Source: Pycnococcus provasolii (lineage: Eukaryota; Chlorophyta; Pseudoscourfieldiophyceae; Pseudoscourfieldiales; Pycnococcaceae). Taken from it: a stretch of 64,000 nt of DNA. This document shows, in pieces, positions 36,901 to 46,609 of this stretch. The position numbers were made by a program, and so were the translations under genes. The stretch covers positions 372,001 through 436,000 of the forward strand of contig OW568863.1 of NCBI GenBank assembly GCA_938743325.2, given 5' to 3'. The notes under the pieces are model-generated. The model ran no database searches. It was not told the origin of the DNA and saw nothing but the letters and a program-made list of their open reading frames with translations. The number at the start of each line of letters is the position of its first letter. Positions within the stretch are counted from its first letter, which is position 1.

Positions 36901-37614
36901 TTAGAATATCGCCTCCACCACGCGCCACTGTCCGTACTCGCGGCGCAGCAAGATGGTGACAGTTGGCTCACCTTGTATGTTTGCGTCCGGTCCCTTTCGC
37001 CACTCTGAACCCCTCGCTCCAATCTGCATTCCCTTGTATCCTGGAACGTCCGGTCCGAAGTGCGCGTCGTATGTCAGCTTGACTGTCTCCTCGTGCGGGA
37101 ACGGAACTTCGCGATTTGGTGGAATTTCGATGGGCATGTCTTCCTGGGCTTTTGTAGCCTCCACAGCGGGCGGCTCCGCCTCGACAGTCTCTTCCGTTTC
37201 TGGCGCTGGTGCACCAGCCTGCTCCAGTTTTGCAGCTTCTTCCGCCTTCGCCTTCGCCTCCGCCTCCTCCTCGTACGCCGGCGCACCCTTTTTGTAGGTG
37301 TAGTACACGTCGTATTTGCGCACCTTATTTCTTCCCACGTACCACTGGTTCCCGTGGAACGGCCCCGACGTGTTTTCGTTCACGCGTCCTCCTGGCCACG
37401 CTCGGTTGATTGTCGCGAGCGTTGCGAGCCAGGTGTCCATGTCGTCGTTTCGCATGCTGTCGTAGAACGTGTTCGCCACCTCCTTGGCGGACATGTTTCT
37501 GGGAAGGATTTGCCTGACAGTCCATTGCGCGACGGGGTCGGCCGAAAGAGGGGGTATGTACGCGGGCGAGTTGGCGTGCCAGCGGTGGCAGACGGTAGAC
37601 GGGCGCAACGCCAT
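36901..37614 (-). CDS. Uncharacterised protein, possible organelle targeting
   Basis: 237 residues from the ATG at 37614; stop at 36901-36903, 60 bp from the convergent SFI1-like gene. The first 20 residues are basic/hydroxylated (MALRPSTVCHRWHANS) and could be an organellar presequence. Two conserved-looking parts (AKEVANTFYDSMRNDDMDTW and the C-terminal half ending YGQWRVVEAIF) flank an Ala/Glu-rich linker. The start of a helix with small-domain spacing and a final strand QWRVVEAIF could fit an NTF2/SnoaL-like fold, but this is a weak guess. I do not recognise the family. Confidence 0.6.
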   Translation of the reverse strand: MALRPSTVCHRWHANSPAYIPPLSADPVAQWTVRQILPRNMSAKEVANTFYDSMRNDDMDTWLATLATINRAWPGGRVNENTSGPFHGNQWYVGRNKVRKYDVYYTYKKGAPAYEEEAEAKAKAEEAAKLEQAGAPAPETEETVEAEPPAVEATKAQEDMPIEIPPNREVPFPHEETVKLTYDAHFGPDVPGYKGMQIGARGSEWRKGPDANIQGEPTVTILLRREYGQWRVVEAIF

Positions 37615-38468
37615 GGTTCGCAAGAAACAGGCCACAGGGCGAGAGCGAGAAGGAGGAAGGAGGCCTAGAAGGGCGGGCAGGGAGCTTGCAAGAGGGCTCT
37701 TGCAAGCGGCCGGTTTCGACTTTCGCGGCCGGTTTTATTCGCGAGGGGGAATGCATTCCACTCACGGAATGGGAATCCTCGACGCCTCAATGCGACCCTC
37801 ATCAATAGACTATCAAGTTACATAAAACGATTACAGTAGTCTAAGAAGGCCTAGGGTACCCGGTAAACGAACAGCAAAACGTTCGGCGGAATTGTGCAAA
37901 ATTAGTACTACAGTATTCCTTTTCCTGTGCTGGATTATCGTAGTACAGTACATATTTTTCCATGATGGGATGATGGGATGGTCCCGCGAACTTCGGCCGC
38001 GAACTCACTGGCACCTGGTGGAGTGGTGGTCCCTTTTTCGATGATCCGGATGAACGGTCTGGTCTGGTCGGTCTTCCTGAATGAATGATGGAAGGAAGGA
38101 AGGAAGGAAGGATTCATTTGTGAAAGTTTCTTCGGATGAAACCGGTCATTTTATCTTTGATCTTACATAGTCTACTTTTTAGGAGGGGGGAATCATGCCG
38201 ACCTATCATGCCGCTAGGGTGCTGCTAGCCCGCTACCTACCGTGGTCTATAAAGCTTTCCCGTATCCCCTAGTACCCGGTACTGAGGAAGGGTGAGGGAG
38301 AGCAGAGACACCTAACCTTACCTGACACCTCGCAGCTGCGCAATCACGCCGAATCAAAGCGACATTGCGTCAAGTCAAGTCAAGTCAAGGCCGCTAAAGG
38401 TAAGATTACTACCACACTGCATAATAACGTTACACGACGGGTGTCTGTGAACGCGCGCATCAATATCC
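37615..38468. other. Gene-free divergent intergenic region
   Basis: No coding region is supported. It holds a GGAA microsatellite at about 38090-38110 and short GTCAA repeats near 38369-38388. Promoters of the flanking divergent genes should lie here. Confidence 0.5.
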
Positions 38469-39605
38469 ATGGAGCGGTGGTTCGAGGAAGAGTTCGGATT
38501 CGCAGAGGCCAGCAACTGGGACGCCGTCACGAGCGCGTTCGACATGGGCACCGCGCCAACGCTTGATGCCGCCGCCGGCGGTCTCAAAGGTAACGCACAG
38601 GCGGCAACACTTACGCCGCGGGCGGGCCCGCGCGCGGGAGTGGCGCTGCACGTCGGAGTGTTCGAGATGCCCACGCTCGCGGACTTGCGAGAGGCGGTGG
38701 ACAACGAGGACAGCCCCAAGCCGTCGGAACTCGGCGGGGCGACATTCGAGAATGTCGCGGGACAAGTGCAGACCATCATCGCAGATCCCGCGAACGCAGG
38801 GGCCGTCTTCATGGTGGCGTCCCAGTTCAACTGCCTCGAAATGGTGGGTCCCGGCGAGACGCCCGAGAACGGAATCACGCAGTACTTCAGAGACCGCACG
38901 CAGGGCCCGGCGTGCGCAATGGCGTGCCCCGCAGGCACGCTCTTCCGCAACTACTTCGTGAATGGCCGCGGGCAGCGCGGCGGGAGCGCGCGGCAGCTGG
39001 ACAACAGCGGCCGGGTCGGTGCTCTGCTGCAGAATGAGGTAAAAGGATACTGGAAGATGCGCAACGGGTACCTGTTGCCGCCCACGCAGGACAAGATGCG
39101 CGAGCTTGCGGAGCGGCTGCGAGCGGAGCCACAGACTGCGGAGCATGCGCAGGGCGAGTTCGCAGTGGGAGTGCACTGGGAAACGCAGGTGAAGCGTCCT
39201 CGGAACGGGCGCGAGCCGCACCACGTGTGCCAGGTGTTCGCCTCTGCGCTTCCGCTGCAGTACGGGGGTGCCGGTCGTCGGGCGCAAGACTGGGAGCCAC
39301 TGGGACGCATGGTGCAGCATGCAGCGATGGAAAGCACGCTGCTTGTCGCGGCACTGCTCGCTTCCCGTCGGAAAGTGCGCGTCACGGTGTACCTCACTGC
39401 CCTCGGCTGCGGCGCATTCGGCAATCCCACGGACTGGTTCCTCGCCGCGTTGCACGCCTCGATGAAAAAGCTCGCGGCGCATCCGCTGGACGTGCGTTTG
39501 TTACACTACGGTTCGCTTCCTGCGGCGGGCAGCAGATGGACGGAGATGGAGACGACGTTACGCGCTCAGCAAGAGAGCATGAAACGAGTCCGTGCATCGT
39601 ACTGA
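38469..39605 (+). CDS. Macro-domain-like protein
   Basis: 378 residues from the ATG at 38469. The C-terminal part contains VTVYLTALGCGAFGNPTDWF (about 305-325), a Gly-rich loop plus helix start like the ADP-ribose-binding loop of macro domains. An earlier segment, VFMVASQFNCLEMVGPGE, could be the first strand and loop. Macro domains bind or hydrolyse ADP-ribose derivatives. The long insert between these parts is unusual for a plain macro domain of about 180 residues. Family placement is tentative; a role in ADP-ribose or NAD metabolism is only inferred. Confidence 0.6.
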   Translation: MERWFEEEFGFAEASNWDAVTSAFDMGTAPTLDAAAGGLKGNAQAATLTPRAGPRAGVALHVGVFEMPTLADLREAVDNEDSPKPSELGGATFENVAGQVQTIIADPANAGAVFMVASQFNCLEMVGPGETPENGITQYFRDRTQGPACAMACPAGTLFRNYFVNGRGQRGGSARQLDNSGRVGALLQNEVKGYWKMRNGYLLPPTQDKMRELAERLRAEPQTAEHAQGEFAVGVHWETQVKRPRNGREPHHVCQVFASALPLQYGGAGRRAQDWEPLGRMVQHAAMESTLLVAALLASRRKVRVTVYLTALGCGAFGNPTDWFLAALHASMKKLAAHPLDVRLLHYGSLPAAGSRWTEMETTLRAQQESMKRVRASY

Positions 39606-39898
39606 AAAACTGAAAAAATGTACCTTACTTTCCTTGTTAAACTTTACATACATAGACGACCTTACGTGACGTGACGTGAGTACGTGACGTGATGCGACGA
39701 AACCTAGGGTTAGGGTTAGGGTTCGAAGGGAATCCGTTGTTAAGTTAGTCTCCGGGATCTCCTCTAATATGGGGATAACTCTCCGATGGAGGGAAAACCC
39801 AAGGGGGGGCGAAACCCTCCCTTTGTTGTTTGTTCTCGCCCCTCCTCGACCCTAGCCGCCACAGAGCACGTTCATTCTCTCCATCGAACGGGATCGGG
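39606..39898. other. Upstream region of Sec61-beta with telomere-like repeat
   Basis: Contains GTGACGTGACGTGA-type repeats near 39662-39690 and the TTAGGG array at 39705-39724. No gene. Confidence 0.45.
39705..39724. repeat. TTAGGG telomere-like repeat
   Basis: Three TTAGGG units followed by TTC, 175 bp upstream of the Sec61-beta ATG. Confidence 0.7.
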
Positions 39899-40571
39899 AT
39901 GGGCAAGTCTGCTTCGCAAGCGTCGACGATCGTTCCGCGAGGAGGTGGTGGTGGTGGTGCTCCTGCCCCGCGACAGGCGGGGGGGCCGCCGCCCGGATCG
40001 CAAGGCGCACTCCGCCGACGAGCAGGGGGGGGACCAAGTACGTGGCGTTTTTTGGTTTGTGGGCGGGCTGCTTTTCGGTGCTTGTTCTTGTCTTTGGCTT
40101 GTGGTCGGTTGTGTTTCGTGTGCGGCTGTGTTTAGGCCGCAGCTTGATCTCGTTTAGGAACAGATAAAGTCGGTTTTCCGTGTTTGTGAACTATTTGCGT
40201 GTTTGGTGGTGTGTGGCGATCGTATCGTGTCGTCAGGATGATTGCACACGTGTCGCTGCGACACGTGTTGGTAAGAAAGGGGTCAACGGAACGTGGAAGG
40301 TGGCGATGACCACGTGAAACGCGCACCAGCTAACAACAATCACGCACCCACCTCCAAAACGCTAACGTTTACTGCAGCAACGCGATCGCAGAGTGGTGGT
40401 GGCGGTGGTGGGCAGATGAGCGGCGGCATGCTTCGCTTCTACACAGACGACGCGCCGGGTCTGAAGATCACGCCGCTCGTCGTGCTCGTGATGAGCCTCG
40501 GTTTCGTCGGTTTCGTCACGCTGCTGCACATTTGGGGCAAGCTGCGTGGCATGGGACGTAGCTCGAGCTAA
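39899..40571 (+). CDS. SEC61B: Sec61-beta, protein translocon subunit (one intron)
   Basis: Exon 1 is 39899-40037 and exon 2 is 40378-40571. The 340-bp intron has donor GTACGT, a GCTAAC branch-like motif at 40361-40366 and acceptor CTGCAG. The splice restores the frame and gives 110 residues. The N-terminus is Gly/Pro-rich with basic RRR. The C-terminus, [20 protein letters not shown] followed by [18 protein letters not shown], matches the family's FYTEDSPGLK...VLVMSL...LHIWGK pattern. Sec61-beta is the tail-anchored subunit of the ER translocon. The 3' end is 113 bp from the convergent DUF1997 gene. RAMP4, another translocon partner, is also in this window. Confidence 0.95.
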
Positions 40572-40684
40572 GATGCCTGCACGAGCAAAGTCGTTTGCGC
40601 AGAAACAAAACATAAAAAATTTGGTTTGCTTTTCCAGTAAATAAAAGAGAGAGTGTTTGCAAAAGTCATGAGGCACGTTACTTC

Positions 40685-41551
40685 TTAGCCTTTCTGATGT
40701 GTCGCACTTTCAAGTTTCTTTGCTGCAGCCTGTTGCTGTCTTTGCTGCGCCGCGGCGAAGCGACGGTAATCGCCCGCCACCTCGCGTATGAGCTGCTGCT
40801 GCAGCCTCTCCAGCACCGCCTCGAGTGCCTGCTCGGCCGCTTGCGCCATGCCTGGCACCATCTGTAGCATAGGTGGAACGTCTGCCCTGATGCTAAGTCT
40901 TGCCGTCCCGTCCAGGCTGCACGGCGCACTCGTCCCTGCGGCGGCTGTTGGCACGGTTGCGGTCAAGCCGCCCTCGAATACGAAGTTGACGTCGTCGTTG
41001 AGCGAGCGCAGTTCCGGCGGTAGACCGTCGATGCGGAATTGCTCGGAGCCCATGGTGAGGTTGGCGTGCGTGAGGTCCTCGTTTACCGTTGACGTCGCGC
41101 GCACGCCTACGACAGGTTCGAAGTTGAGGAAGAGGAACGCCTGCGGGAGCATGCGCACTTCGTACTTCGCGTCGTGCGGTTGCGAGTTATCGTCAACGCG
41201 CCGTCCTCTTCCCTGCGGAAAGCACAGTCCGACGACGCGGTCTGGCGTTGCGAGGTAGGTCGCCATGGGCGCGCTCGGTATTTGCTGGACGGATAGTCGC
41301 ATCGTCCGTTTCGCGGTGAACGTCTGCATGCCCATGCTAATTTTGTTCATCATCCGCCTTGGTGACATTTGTAACCTCCTCCTGGGCACATGTTTTCTGT
41401 ACGTGTTGTCCCTGTAAGAAGGAGGCGACATCACGCCATTATTAACCTCACGAAACGAAGAACCTTGAAGCAAAGGCGCCATGGAACGAATCTTCAACGA
41501 GAATGAAGTACTAATATTAGACGGGAAGAATGACGGGTTTTGAGGTTGCAT
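40685..41551 (-). CDS. DUF1997 family protein, probably plastid-targeted
   Basis: 288 residues from the ATG at 41551. The first about 75 residues are Ser/Arg/Lys-rich with few acidic residues (MQPQNPSFFPSNIST, later RRRLQMSPRRMM), consistent with a plastid transit peptide. The remainder follows the DUF1997 layout of plants and cyanobacteria: a beta-rich lipid-binding-like fold (FLFLNFEPVVGVRATSTV), then SIRADVPPMLQMVP and a final helix. Function of the family is not established. Its presence supports a photosynthetic host. Confidence 0.75.
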   Translation of the reverse strand: MQPQNPSFFPSNISTSFSLKIRSMAPLLQGSSFREVNNGVMSPPSYRDNTYRKHVPRRRLQMSPRRMMNKISMGMQTFTAKRTMRLSVQQIPSAPMATYLATPDRVVGLCFPQGRGRRVDDNSQPHDAKYEVRMLPQAFLFLNFEPVVGVRATSTVNEDLTHANLTMGSEQFRIDGLPPELRSLNDDVNFVFEGGLTATVPTAAAGTSAPCSLDGTARLSIRADVPPMLQMVPGMAQAAEQALEAVLERLQQQLIREVAGDYRRFAAAQQRQQQAAAKKLESATHQKG

Positions 41552-42005
41552 TTCAGGAGGGTCCCCTAGCTAGAAATCTCCTGAAAAGGGATTTGGGATT
41601 TGTTTCGGGGTGAGATGTTCCATTGGCAAGGAGGCTCAGGCAGTTGGCGCAGGCTCCCCCCAACCGAACCCCAACCCCATTCGGGTTTTGGGTTTCGGGT
41701 TTTGGGTTTCGGGTTTCGGGTTTCGGGTTTTGGGCACTGTACCCGTAAATTGGTTCAATATTGTTCATTCCGTGCGTGCGTGTTGTTGTTCTCCATCGTC
41801 CATCACGAGTACTGTGCTGTACCTGTACTTGCTTTTCTTTCGTCGTGTGTTGTCGTGTGTTGTGTTGTTCGCCAGCGTTCAAGTTCGCGTTCCCTCTCTT
41901 AACTACTGTTCGGTAGTTGTATCACGCACGCATTACGATTAGGCGACTACTGCGATTACATAAAATACGCGTCTCATTTTCATTTTTTCATAGTTCTCAT
42001 CAGGC
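41552..42005. other. Intergenic region with GGGTTT-type repeats
   Basis: Contains the GGGTTTC/GGGTTTT array at 41682-41735, upstream of the DUF1997 gene on its own strand. No gene is supported. Confidence 0.5.
41682..41735. repeat. GGGTTTC/GGGTTTT heptamer array
   Basis: About seven G3T3-4C units, alternating GGGTTTT and GGGTTTC. It starts 131 bp upstream of the DUF1997 ATG. Confidence 0.75.
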
Positions 42006-42134
42006 ATGGCCGTCGCAGCCTCTACCGCCGTGCGCATCTCTGTACTGTCCTTCTGCGTTGGCGTCGTGTGCGGAGGCGTGCTTTGGAACAAAACAAGGAA
42101 GGCTATCAAAAAGTGCGTGGAAAAGTACTTCTAA
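42006..42134 (+). CDS. Possible 42-residue single-pass membrane protein
   Basis: A small open frame with an ATG at 42006: hydrophobic segment ISVLSFCVGVVCGGVLW followed by a basic tail NKTRKAIKKCVEKYF and TAA. This is the shape of small subunits of organellar membrane complexes. TTCTCATCAG immediately before GCATGG could be a 3' splice site, so an upstream exon or 5'UTR intron is possible. No family recognised. Confidence 0.35.
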   Translation: MAVAASTAVRISVLSFCVGVVCGGVLWNKTRKAIKKCVEKYF

Positions 42135-42337
42135 ACGTTTGTCATTTACTGTAACCTGTTGTATCACACATTCATATCTCTTGAAAACCCGAGTCTCCAA
42201 TCCGCTTGGGGGATAACTGGATCAGTCCCTCTCATGCAGGTTGTGATGTCGGCACGGCCGCTTTCGTTTGCGTGAGCACGAGTCCCTCGCTTTCTATCCT
42301 ACTCGCACACAAGCACGTGGTTTGCACAAGCGCAAGC

Positions 42338-42865
42338 ATGACGTTTCGTCGGTTCCAACTATTGCTAAGCCTGCTATTCGTCTTCGTGGGTAGTGTGGAC
42401 TCGTACAAGACGACCACGAGGAGAAGCCGCACGAAGACGTTTCGTGCGACTTACGGCTCGTCGTCGTTGGTGGACGAAGCTCTTTTGGTGGCCCAAGGCG
42501 AAGATGGCGAAGGCGCACTACGGGCTAAACCGGTCTTGCTTACATCGACCGACGCACAGCAGCACACGGCCCTTAACTTGGCTGCGTTTCGAGGGAACTT
42601 GCGAGCGGTGCAAGCTCTCGTGAGAGCGGGCGCAGACGTCGAGCACGCGGACGAGGGACAACACCGACCGCTCCACCACGCGGTTCTTGGAAGCGCCAGT
42701 GACGCGGAGACTGCGGAGATGATTCGCGCGCTCAGCTCTGGCGCAACGACGCCGAACGCTCGAGCGAAGGACTACCGCGGGATCGACGCCTTGCAGTACG
42801 CATCCGGCGCACGCGGGCGCACGCCCAAGCCAAGGGCACGGTCGGCTTTGGATGCGCTCCTTTAA
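42338..42865 (+). CDS. Small secreted ankyrin-repeat protein
   Basis: 175 residues from the ATG at 42338. An N-terminal signal peptide (FQLLLSLLFVFVGSVDS) is followed by two to three ankyrin repeats (HTALNLAAFRGNLRAVQALV, GADVEHADEGQHRPLHHAV, DYRGIDALQYAS). Such proteins usually act in binding. Secreted ankyrin proteins are less common than cytosolic ones; entry to the ER is inferred from the signal only. Confidence 0.7.
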   Translation: MTFRRFQLLLSLLFVFVGSVDSYKTTTRRSRTKTFRATYGSSSLVDEALLVAQGEDGEGALRAKPVLLTSTDAQQHTALNLAAFRGNLRAVQALVRAGADVEHADEGQHRPLHHAVLGSASDAETAEMIRALSSGATTPNARAKDYRGIDALQYASGARGRTPKPRARSALDALL

Positions 42866-43210
42866 CGCAAAAACGAAAAAGGAACGAGAACGCGTTGTTT
42901 GTTTTTTAAAACACATCACATGCTTGACGAACTGTAGCACTACATACATCATACATCTCACTACATACCATACTATCCATAAATCAAGTCACGAAAGCCC
43001 TAAACTGCACGCGTGAAAGGGTCTAATAAACCCCTAAACTAAAGTTTTGTTGACGCTTGTCGACGGTTTGGATGGGCTCGGCATAAGTACAATTGGGAAC
43101 CCCAAGGATTGGATTGATACGAACCCTATACGCAGCCAGTCCCGGAGTCATTCTTGACGTTGAAGCTAGTCACCAACTGCGTGACGACAAGCTACGACCT
43201 GAAAACACCA
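42866..43210. other. Gene-free spacer
   Basis: No feature recognised except repeated ACATACAT words near 42942-42970. It separates the ankyrin gene from the retroelement relic. Confidence 0.4.
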
Positions 43211-44294
43211 TGCTTTTGCATGCCGCGACGGCTGCTGCTCGTGCCATTGACGATGCACCACCTCGCCGCGCCGCTGTCTTCCCTTCCATTCCAGTCGCTC
43301 CACCACCCGTCGCGCCGCTCAACTCTTCCCTATATCTTCCTCCTCCTGCCTCGTCGTCCGCCCGTTACCCGTCCAACTCCTGGGCTTCCTTCGTTCCTTC
43401 TGCTGTTGCTCGTCTTTCCCCTGTTCCTACTGCATCGTCGATTCTTACTCTTGCCGATCTTCAATGCCGTGATCGCCTCCGTGATGCGGCGCGCTTGCTT
43501 CCGCTGCTTCCTGATGAAGCCATCGCGCGCATGCTGGGCTCTTCCCTCGCTGAATGCTTTCGTGCTGATCCTGCTCACGTCGCCTACCTCGTCCTCCAAA
43601 TTCTTGTCCGCTTCGGCCCGTCTACGCTCGGACCTGTCGCTATGGACGCCTCGGGCGTGCGCCGCTGTCGCCACTCCGGGCAGCTATATCTTCTGGTGAG
43701 TGTCGCTACACTGAAGCGCTCGACGTCAGCCTTCGATACCTGCAAGAACTGCTGCCGACGCTGCCGCCGAAGGCGCACGTCTTCGTCGGAAACGAGGGAG
43801 AGGCTCGCGTCGTACGGATCTACGCTGACGCGTCGACGTCTTACGGCGTCGGAGGCGTGCTGCTTGTTGGGGAGCTGACATGGTACTTTTCGCTGGCAGT
43901 ACCAGAGCTGCTGCACTTACGGATCGAAGTACTCGAACTGCTTGCTGCGGCAGCAGCGTACTATACGTTCGCGCATCTGCTGCCGCCTGACCGCGTCATC
44001 GTCCACTTCATCGACTCGCAGGTGGCTTTCGCATGGGTAGCCAAAGGCTACGCCTCACAGCTTCACGTCGCGGACATTGTGAACCAACTGCATCTCGACC
44101 ACTTGCACAGACAAGTTTGGTTCGAGTGGTTGGACTCGGATGCAAACATCGCTGACATTCCGAGCAGAGGAGATCCGGAGGATCCTGCCCTGGCTGGAGA
44201 CTACGCCATACTGCGAGAACTAGGTGCGACGCGCATAACCGCGAAACTCCCACCCATCCCACCCTCTTACTACGCAGCCGCAGATACACCTTGA
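43211..44294 (+). mobile_element. Truncated, frame-broken retroelement with RNase H domain
   Basis: The 3' half (about 43700-44294) encodes GECRYTEALDVSLRYLQELL, VVRIYADASTSYGVGGVL, LRIEVLELLAAAAAYY, VIVHFIDSQVAFAWVAKG and DANIADIPSRGD. Together these supply the D-E-D-D residues of an RNase H fold as found at the end of reverse transcriptases (NIADIPSRG recalls DIRS-like elements). Upstream, a different frame (43211-43878) is open with LADLQCRDRLRDAARLLP and GSSLAECFRADPAHVAYLV, so a frame break lies near 43690. No reverse transcriptase motif or LTR was found. Probably a decayed 3' fragment. Confidence 0.6.
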
Positions 44295-44696
44295 GGTTCT
44301 CCCTCTCTGTGTCTGGCACGCTCGGCTTTGCCGTTCCTGCCAGGCATGGGGAAATGGAGAAGTCGACCGCGACGACAACCTCCTGCCAACGATTCGTTCG
44401 TCGTTGGGCGCCCCCACCTGTAATTACACATCTCGTGTAAGACTCGTTGCAGTTACTACTTTTCAAGTCGTCGCACAGTTGTACACAATCCAAAGGATGG
44501 GATTGGCAGGGGGGTTCCCGACGCATACTGTATGAATTATTTCCCTGATCGAATACCAACAAATCCCTGACAGCTGACAGCCACAAAAACAGGGTCGGAA
44601 CAGGGTCTGGCTGTCGGGAATTCGGGATCGTGTCACACTTCCCTTCATCCCAGTCCAGTCCAGTCATTCTTCGTCGTCGTCGTGGTGGTGGTGTGC
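44295..44696. other. Upstream region of the CRY-DASH gene
   Basis: No gene seen. CAGTC repeats (about 44651-44665) and GTC/GTG microsatellites lie just before the CRY-DASH ATG. Confidence 0.4.
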
Positions 44697-46529
44697 ATGA
44701 TCACCGCACGTGCTGGTACTCGTTTTCAAATCACGGCGCGCTCGTCTTCACGTTCCCTTCGAAACCCTATCATTATCAAAGCAGCCGCGTCGTCAGCCAT
44801 GACCGACGCACCGCTGCCCCCGTGCCGAAAACGAGCCATCGTGTGGTTTCGAAGCGACCTGAGAATACACGACAACCCAACGCTCAACGCTGCAATCGAC
44901 GCGAAGAAAAAAGGCATCGTTGACGAGGTGGTACCGCTCTACGTGCTTGATCCACAGCACTTCGCCATGTGCCGTGAGGTCAACGCGCCTCGTTGCCACG
45001 TGCACCGGTCCAGATTTCTGCTCGAGTGCCTGCACGACCTGCGTGCCTCTATGCGGTCGCTTGGCACAGAGCTCGTCGTCGCGCGAGGTGACACGACGTC
45101 CGTGCTTCGAAAGGTGGCAGGCGCGTCGTCCGCCGCGCAGGTGTTCGTGAGCGAGGAGGCGTGCGACGAGGAAGTCCTGTTGGAGTCGGGCGTGCAAAAC
45201 GCGCTCCTGGACGTCGGCATGGAGAAGGGTGGAGCGGCTAGGAGCGCTTTCGTGCTGAACCGCGTGTGGAACCACACTCTCATGCACGTCGAGGACATTC
45301 CGTACAACACCGGCGGTGGCCTGCGAGACCTACCCGACGGGTTCACGCCGTTTCGCAACAAGGTGGAGTCGCCAAACGTCGGCGGCCCGCGTGCGCCCGT
45401 TGCGACGCCCAAGGCTATCGACGCCGTGAGCCACGACGGTGGTGCGTCGGCTCTCGTCGCCGCGATGGGCGTGGACGTGGTCAAGGACGATGCGGCGCTC
45501 ACACTCGAGGCGCTGCCATTTCCAACGGACGAAGTCCGCAACGCCGTGCTGAGCCTCGCGGCAGCCGCACCGCCAAGGCTTGATGCAACGATGCCGCGCC
45601 TGCAGGGTGGTGAGACGGCTGCCCTCGCCCGAGTGAAGCACTACCTTTGGGATACAAAGTGCCTGAGCAAGTACTTCGAGACGCGCAATGGCATGCTGGG
45701 ACTGGACTACTCGAGCAAGTTCAGCGCGTACCTCGCGCACGGATGCCTGAGCCCTCGGTACATTGCGGACGAGGTGTACCGCTACGAGAACGAGAACGGG
45801 AGCAACAAGAGTACGTACTGGCTAATTTTCGAGCTTCTGTGGCGCGACTTTTACCGCTTCTTCTCCATGAAGCACGGTAAGCGCATCTTTTTCCCTGGCG
45901 GAGCGAAGAGCGTGCGTCGTCCGTGGCGTAACCCTTCGAAGGACAAGCAGGCTCGAGAGCTGTTCGACGCGTGGTGCAACGGCAGGACGGGCCGCCCCCT
46001 CGTGGATGCGAACATGCGCGAGCTACTGGCAACGGGATTCATGAGCAATCGCGGTCGTCAAAATGTCGCGTCGTACCTCGTGCTCGACCTGGGCATCGAC
46101 TGGAGGTACGGCGCGGAGTGGTTCGAGAGCCTGCTCATTGATCACGACGTGACTGCGAACTACGGCAACTGGAATGCCGCGGCAGGATTGACGGGTGGTC
46201 GTGTGAACAAGTTCAACATCCTCAAGCAGAGCAAGGACTACGACGCGAGTGCCACGTATGTGAAAACATGGTGTCCCGAGCTTGCAAAGCTGCCACCGAG
46301 CAAGGCGCACGATCCTCAGGGTGCAGCCTTTGACGAAGGGTATCCCGCGAAGCCGATTGATGCAGGGCTGGCTTTGGTGTACAACCCATTCGGCGGCGGC
46401 GGCGGCGGCGGCGGACGTGGCGGAGGAGGTGGGCGCGGCGGACGCGGCGGGGGTGGTGGACGAGGAGGGCGTCGCGGTGGTGATCGCAAGCAAGCGCGTC
46501 GTCAAAGCGAGTTTGAGATGTACGGGTAA
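44697..46529 (+). CDS. CRYD: CRY-DASH cryptochrome/photolyase with RGG tail
   Basis: 610 residues from the ATG at 44697. A Ser/Arg-rich presequence of about 35 residues precedes the photolyase N-domain (RAIVWFRSDLRIHDNPTL). The FAD-binding half contains TRNGMLGLDYSSKFSAYLA, FELLWRDFYRFFS, MSNRGRQNVASYLVLDLGID, YGAEWFESLLIDHDV and YGNWNAAAGLTGGR, which are CRY-DASH hallmarks. The C-terminus is a Gly/Arg-rich RGG tail (about 570-600), as in other CRY-DASH proteins. The family repairs UV lesions mainly in single-stranded DNA and may signal. The presequence suggests plastid and/or mitochondrion. The gene ends 80 bp from the convergent DJ-1-like gene. Confidence 0.93.
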   Translation: MITARAGTRFQITARSSSRSLRNPIIIKAAASSAMTDAPLPPCRKRAIVWFRSDLRIHDNPTLNAAIDAKKKGIVDEVVPLYVLDPQHFAMCREVNAPRCHVHRSRFLLECLHDLRASMRSLGTELVVARGDTTSVLRKVAGASSAAQVFVSEEACDEEVLLESGVQNALLDVGMEKGGAARSAFVLNRVWNHTLMHVEDIPYNTGGGLRDLPDGFTPFRNKVESPNVGGPRAPVATPKAIDAVSHDGGASALVAAMGVDVVKDDAALTLEALPFPTDEVRNAVLSLAAAAPPRLDATMPRLQGGETAALARVKHYLWDTKCLSKYFETRNGMLGLDYSSKFSAYLAHGCLSPRYIADEVYRYENENGSNKSTYWLIFELLWRDFYRFFSMKHGKRIFFPGGAKSVRRPWRNPSKDKQARELFDAWCNGRTGRPLVDANMRELLATGFMSNRGRQNVASYLVLDLGIDWRYGAEWFESLLIDHDVTANYGNWNAAAGLTGGRVNKFNILKQSKDYDASATYVKTWCPELAKLPPSKAHDPQGAAFDEGYPAKPIDAGLALVYNPFGGGGGGGGRGGGGGRGGRGGGGGRGGRRGGDRKQARRQSEFEMYG

Positions 46530-46609
46530 GAATTATTATTTGACTTGCTCATATAAACAATCAGCAGCGAAGCAAGCGTCAGGACATCAGGGGGTTAGGT
46601 GATTGCCGC

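Noticed and set aside
37060-37668. Plus-strand ORF opposite the 237-residue gene
   Set aside because: The minus-strand frame has an ATG, a balanced composition and a convergent layout; the plus frame lacks family features and shows low-complexity antisense composition.
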